Assembly: GCF_043641665.1 (NCBI RefSeq)
Contig: NC_092182.1
Span: forward strand, 22,009,241 to 22,073,240
From: Enoplosus armatus
Taxonomy: Eukaryota > Chordata > Actinopteri > Centrarchiformes > Enoplosidae
DNA: 64,000 nt
Direction of reading: 5' to 3'
Shown: piece after piece, positions 51,140 to 64,000 of the stretch
Numbering within the stretch: the first letter of the stretch is position 1
How the letters are laid out: every line of letters starts with the position of its first letter
Notes under the pieces: generated by a model
Told to the model about the DNA's origin: nothing
Databases searched by the model: none
The model's input: the letters and a program-made list of their open reading frames with translations, nothing else
Translations under genes and position numbers: made by a program

Positions 51140-52081
51140 ATGGATCTGTGTGTGACCATCAAAGGGGTCTCCTTCCTCTTGCAAACAGGTATGGGCATCT
51201 TGGGGAACACCGTGGTGCTACTGGCATACGCCCATATCATTTATGCTGAACCCAAGCTCCTTCCGGTGGACATGATCCTGTGCCACCTGGTCTTTGCAAA
51301 CCTGATGCTGCTACTGACCCGCTGCGTCCCCCAGACTATGACTGTGTTTGGGCTTAGGGACCTGCTGAATGATCCCGGCTGTAAGGTGGTGATCTACGCC
51401 TACCGCATCGGCCGGGCTTTGTCGGTCTGCATCACCTGCATGCTCAGTGTGTTTCAGGCAGTGACTATTGCCCCCGCTGGGCCCCGTTTGTCCAGGTTGA
51501 AGCCTGCACTTCCCTCCCTGGTCCTCCCCACCTTTGCAGGACTGTGGCTCCTCAACATGGCCATATGCATCGCAGCCCCTTTCTTCTCTATGGGTCCACG
51601 TAATGGCACCGTCCCTGCCTTTACCCTCAACCTGGGCTTCTGTCATGTGGACTTCAGAGACAACCTGTCCTATGTGATTAATGGGGTGGCTGTCTCTGGG
51701 AGGGATTTTGCCTTTGTCGCCCTGATGGTGGGCTCAAGTGGCTACATCCTGCTGCTTCTCCACCGCCACAGCCGCCAGGTGAGAGGGATCCGTCGCTCTC
51801 AGGGCGGTGGGGCAGAGACCAGGGCTGCCAAAACAGTGGTCACCTTGGTGGTTCTGTACGTGGTCTTCTTTGGGATTGATAACGTGATCTGGATCTACAT
51901 GCTGACGGTGGCGAAGGTGTCACCAGTGGTGGCTGATATGAGGGTGTTCTTCTCCTCCTGCTACGCCTCGCTCAGCCCCTACTTTATCATTTCCTCCAAC
52001 AAGAAGGTCAAGGCAAAGATCGTGTGTGCAGCTGAGCAAGACCAACTGTCAGCTGAAAATCAGGAGTCGAGTGACAAATGA
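51140..52081 (+). CDS. ora1: ora1-like olfactory receptor (V1R-related GPCR)
   Basis: A seven-transmembrane receptor of 313 residues in one coding exon. I start at the MDLCVTIKG methionine, the N terminus I recall for fish ora1. The frame is open to an ATG at 51050, but those 30 residues lack family similarity and overlap the proposed leader intron. TM1 is about 9-33 (LGNT at 21-24), TM2 41-65, TM3 82-110, TM4 127-149, TM5 186-208, TM6 229-256 and TM7 264-287 (YASLSPYFIISS). C81 and C168 form the likely disulfide. NGT (155-157) and NLS (175-177) are possible glycosylation sites. HSRQVRGIRR opens the third intracellular loop. Zebrafish ORA1 is reported to respond to 4-hydroxyphenylacetic acid; whether that holds here is unknown. 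Confidence 0.88.
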   Translation: MDLCVTIKGVSFLLQTGMGILGNTVVLLAYAHIIYAEPKLLPVDMILCHLVFANLMLLLTRCVPQTMTVFGLRDLLNDPGCKVVIYAYRIGRALSVCITCMLSVFQAVTIAPAGPRLSRLKPALPSLVLPTFAGLWLLNMAICIAAPFFSMGPRNGTVPAFTLNLGFCHVDFRDNLSYVINGVAVSGRDFAFVALMVGSSGYILLLLHRHSRQVRGIRRSQGGGAETRAAKTVVTLVVLYVVFFGIDNVIWIYMLTVAKVSPVVADMRVFFSSCYASLSPYFIISSNKKVKAKIVCAAEQDQLSAENQESSDK

Positions 52082-52344
52082 CTCTTTCTCTATCTTGACA
52101 GGCAGTCAACTGACCTGCAACACAGCAGAGCTTATCATTTTGAACAGCTAAACAAAGGACCCTTTAGAAAGTAATACAGAAAGGAAGAAAGTGTCTTGTA
52201 ATGGTGTAGCAGGGTTTTCTCTTATATGTACACTTTCATCAAAATCATAAATATACAGGTGTGTGTACCTGCCATGGGGTTTGTGGTCATTTTGTATGTC
52301 AGTAAAAAAACAAAAAAAACACATAATTTGCATCGTCATCATTA

Positions 52345-52869
52345 GAGCTGAAATAATTAGTCAATCAGGAAATTAATTTGCATCCATTTTGAGAGTTGTT
52401 AATCGTTTTTAAGCAAATATGCCAAACATCCTCTCTTTCCAGCTTCTCTATTGCGATGATTTGCTGCTTTTTGTTTTTGGTCGTCTGTGATTGTCGAACT
52501 GATTATCTTTGGGTTTTGGACTGTTGGTCGTACAAAAGCAAGTTTCAGGGAATTTGGAGGGTTTATTGTCCTGAGAAGGAGTTTATATTGTACATTTAAA
52601 TTTAAATTTAAATTTTACATTGGACTGTTTAAAGTCAGAAACATACATTAAAATAATTAAGAATAATAGATGAAACAGCATTCAGGCAATTGTGTCGAGA
52701 GCTAGCCAGATATATATTTTAGAAATTAAACTTATATTGACAATTTGGAAGAATACAACTTTTTTTTGGTGGTTAGTCAAACATTTTTATAAGGCAGTTG
52801 AGGTTGCAGTATTTCTAAAATCCCGGCTACGGTCCTGAATAATGAAAATAATTGTTAGCTGCAGCCCTA
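52345..52869 (-). repeat. Interspersed repeat, family C (longer copy, interrupted)
   Basis: 'agctgaaataattagtcaat', 'atctttgggttttggactgt' and the closing 'ataattgttagctgcagccc' are terminal and internal blocks of a widespread teleost repeat that usually begins GGGCTGCAACTAA. A shorter copy lies at 3696-3845. Extra AT-rich sequence near 52600-52740 suggests internal interruption. Confidence 0.55.
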
Positions 52870-52890
52870 ATCATTATCACTATGTTTAAA

Positions 52891-52893
<3 letters not shown>

Positions 52894-52935
<42 letters not shown>
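52894..52935. repeat. (CT)n microsatellite
   Basis: About 21 CT units between ora1 and phtf1. Confidence 0.97.
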
Positions 52936-52938
<3 letters not shown>

Positions 52939-53399
52939 GCTCTGATTGGCTGAAATGTTAGGAATAATTTCAGGAATATGTGTATTAGAGATTTTTTTGC
53001 CCCCATTTTAGCCTCTTAGGAATCACTTTCCTTCTACTAGTGTGCGACAAGTTTCATTAGTCAAATGTTTATGTTGAAATGTAACGTTAGAGCACAAATT
53101 GTTGATTCAAGGTTCAAGGCGATGGCAGCGGTTTATTGTCTGTCAATCTAATCTACGGGAAAGGATACCGAACGCAGCCTGAGCGAGCGCAAAACTCCTC
53201 CTGACAGACCTAGTTTAGGGAGGAAATGTGACCTTACAGGCACAACAAACCCCGGAAAAGGGAAGCGGAAGACTGACTCAAATGTTAAACAGGAGAGAAG
53301 TTAGCGAAGTACAGAACACCCAAAATAAATCGATAACTAGACGTATGCGTATGAAGGAATTCATTTATAAATGCAACCTTTACAAGTCACTGTGGCAAT

Positions 53400-53554
53400 T
53401 GACGTAAAGCGCGTAGCTAGTAGTTAGCTCAATTTGACAACTGGACGCTGCAACGCCCCTGGAACTGATGACAAAGTATTTACTGAGCAGTTTGTGATGA
53501 TTACCAAAGGTGTCTTCCAGTTGGTGTCAAATCGACCCGCAGTTTTTCTTTCAG
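53400..53554 (+). promoter_or_regulatory. phtf1: Candidate phtf1 noncoding exon 1 and promoter side
   Basis: CTTTCAG|GTAAGT at 53554/53555 is a consensus donor, lying upstream of the first coding exon on the same strand. The preceding 150-400 bp are CpG-richer than the surrounding DNA. The transcription start is not visible, so the 5' limit is arbitrary. The following intron contains a GT microsatellite. Confidence 0.5.
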
Positions 53555-53748
53555 GTAAGTTACTCTCGCATCTTGCTAACGGGTAGCTATTGTTAGCTAA
53601 CGTTTGCGTGGTTCTGACGATTTAGCGTTAGTTTAACGTTAACAGATGATTGCTTCATAACTACGTTAAACTACAGCGAGTGTCCAGCTAACATTAACTT
53701 TATGTTTAGTTCATTTTGTTGTTTGTTACTTTTATGGCCGATTAAATA

Positions 53749-53774
53749 TGTGTGTGTGTGTGTGTGTGTGTGTG
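53749..53774. repeat. (GT)n microsatellite
   Basis: About 13 GT units, 18 bp upstream of the acceptor of phtf1 exon 2. Confidence 0.95.
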
Positions 53775-53875
53775 CCCTTTTTTTCGTTTAGTGAACAAGT
53801 CTGGATTTCTGCCCAGTCCTCTCTCTGTCGTGAGATGTTTGTGAAATGCCCTGACTTCACTGGTTCCAGCATCTG

Positions 53876-63824
<9,949 letters not shown>

Positions 63825-64000
63825 TGTGAAAATGGCAAACCACTAACAGTCGGACACTGGAGACCAGAAACTCCCCCTGTCTGCTGCCTCTCATCTACAA
63901 AACAAAGTGCAAACCTACTGACAGTTTAGTGATTGTCTGTGCCTTCCGCCTGACACTCCTGTCTCTTGAGTTTCATCAGTCATTCTCAAGCCTGAGATGC

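Larger units (their letters stand above)
52082..53399. other. Short intergenic region between ora1 and phtf1
   Basis: Contains a long family C repeat and a CT microsatellite (listed separately), followed by the phtf1 promoter side. No gene was seen. Confidence 0.65.

Noticed and set aside
53575..53700. Repeated GCTAAC/GTTAGC/AACGTTA words in phtf1 intron 1
   Set aside because: Such words are frequent just downstream of fish promoters and do not form a clear tandem array or hairpin here.

Overview
The window looks like nuclear DNA of a teleost, probably a percomorph. It has intron-split vertebrate genes with GT-AG splice sites, many CA and CT microsatellites, several short nonautonomous repeat families of the kind common in spiny-rayed fish, and the fish-specific pair of V1R-like olfactory receptors (ora). 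I see no prokaryotic, viral or plasmid features, and no complete autonomous transposon.

Left third, minus strand (1 to about 20.3 kb): the 5' part of plxna2 (plexin-A2). It comprises a candidate noncoding first exon ending at 20070, an intron of about 11 kb, the large first coding exon (splice acceptor at 8892, donor at 7548), a second coding exon (5320 to 5138), and then part of a long intron that leaves the window on the left. The coding exons give the signal peptide and most of the sema domain. The candidate promoter lies beside a 310 bp CT/GA microsatellite.

Middle (20.7 to 46 kb): mostly gene-free DNA with microsatellites and interspersed repeats. It holds one clear RNA gene, mir-205, at about 44.87 to 44.95 kb, with an exact match to the mature miRNA as I know it and a foldable 3' arm.

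46.1 to 52.1 kb: two single-coding-exon GPCR genes, divergently transcribed: ora2-like on the minus strand and ora1-like on the plus strand. They encode V1R-related olfactory receptors. Both show a candidate TATA box and a short noncoding leader exon with a small intron just upstream of the start codon.

53.4 to 63.8 kb, plus strand: a complete phtf1 gene (PHTF family multi-pass ER membrane protein). I could place 16 coding exons with in-phase junctions (695 codons plus stop) and a candidate noncoding first exon. One intron carries a LINE-1-type fragment, and one splice acceptor has a 109 bp CT repeat as its pyrimidine tract.

The genes do not form a pathway: plexin-A2 is an axon-guidance receptor, mir-205 an epithelial miRNA, ora1/ora2 chemoreceptors and phtf1 an ER membrane protein. 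The order plxna2, mir-205, ora2, ora1, phtf1 is the most informative large-scale feature. I found no convincing evidence of a wholly new system. The best leads concern gene architecture and repeats placed at regulatory positions.
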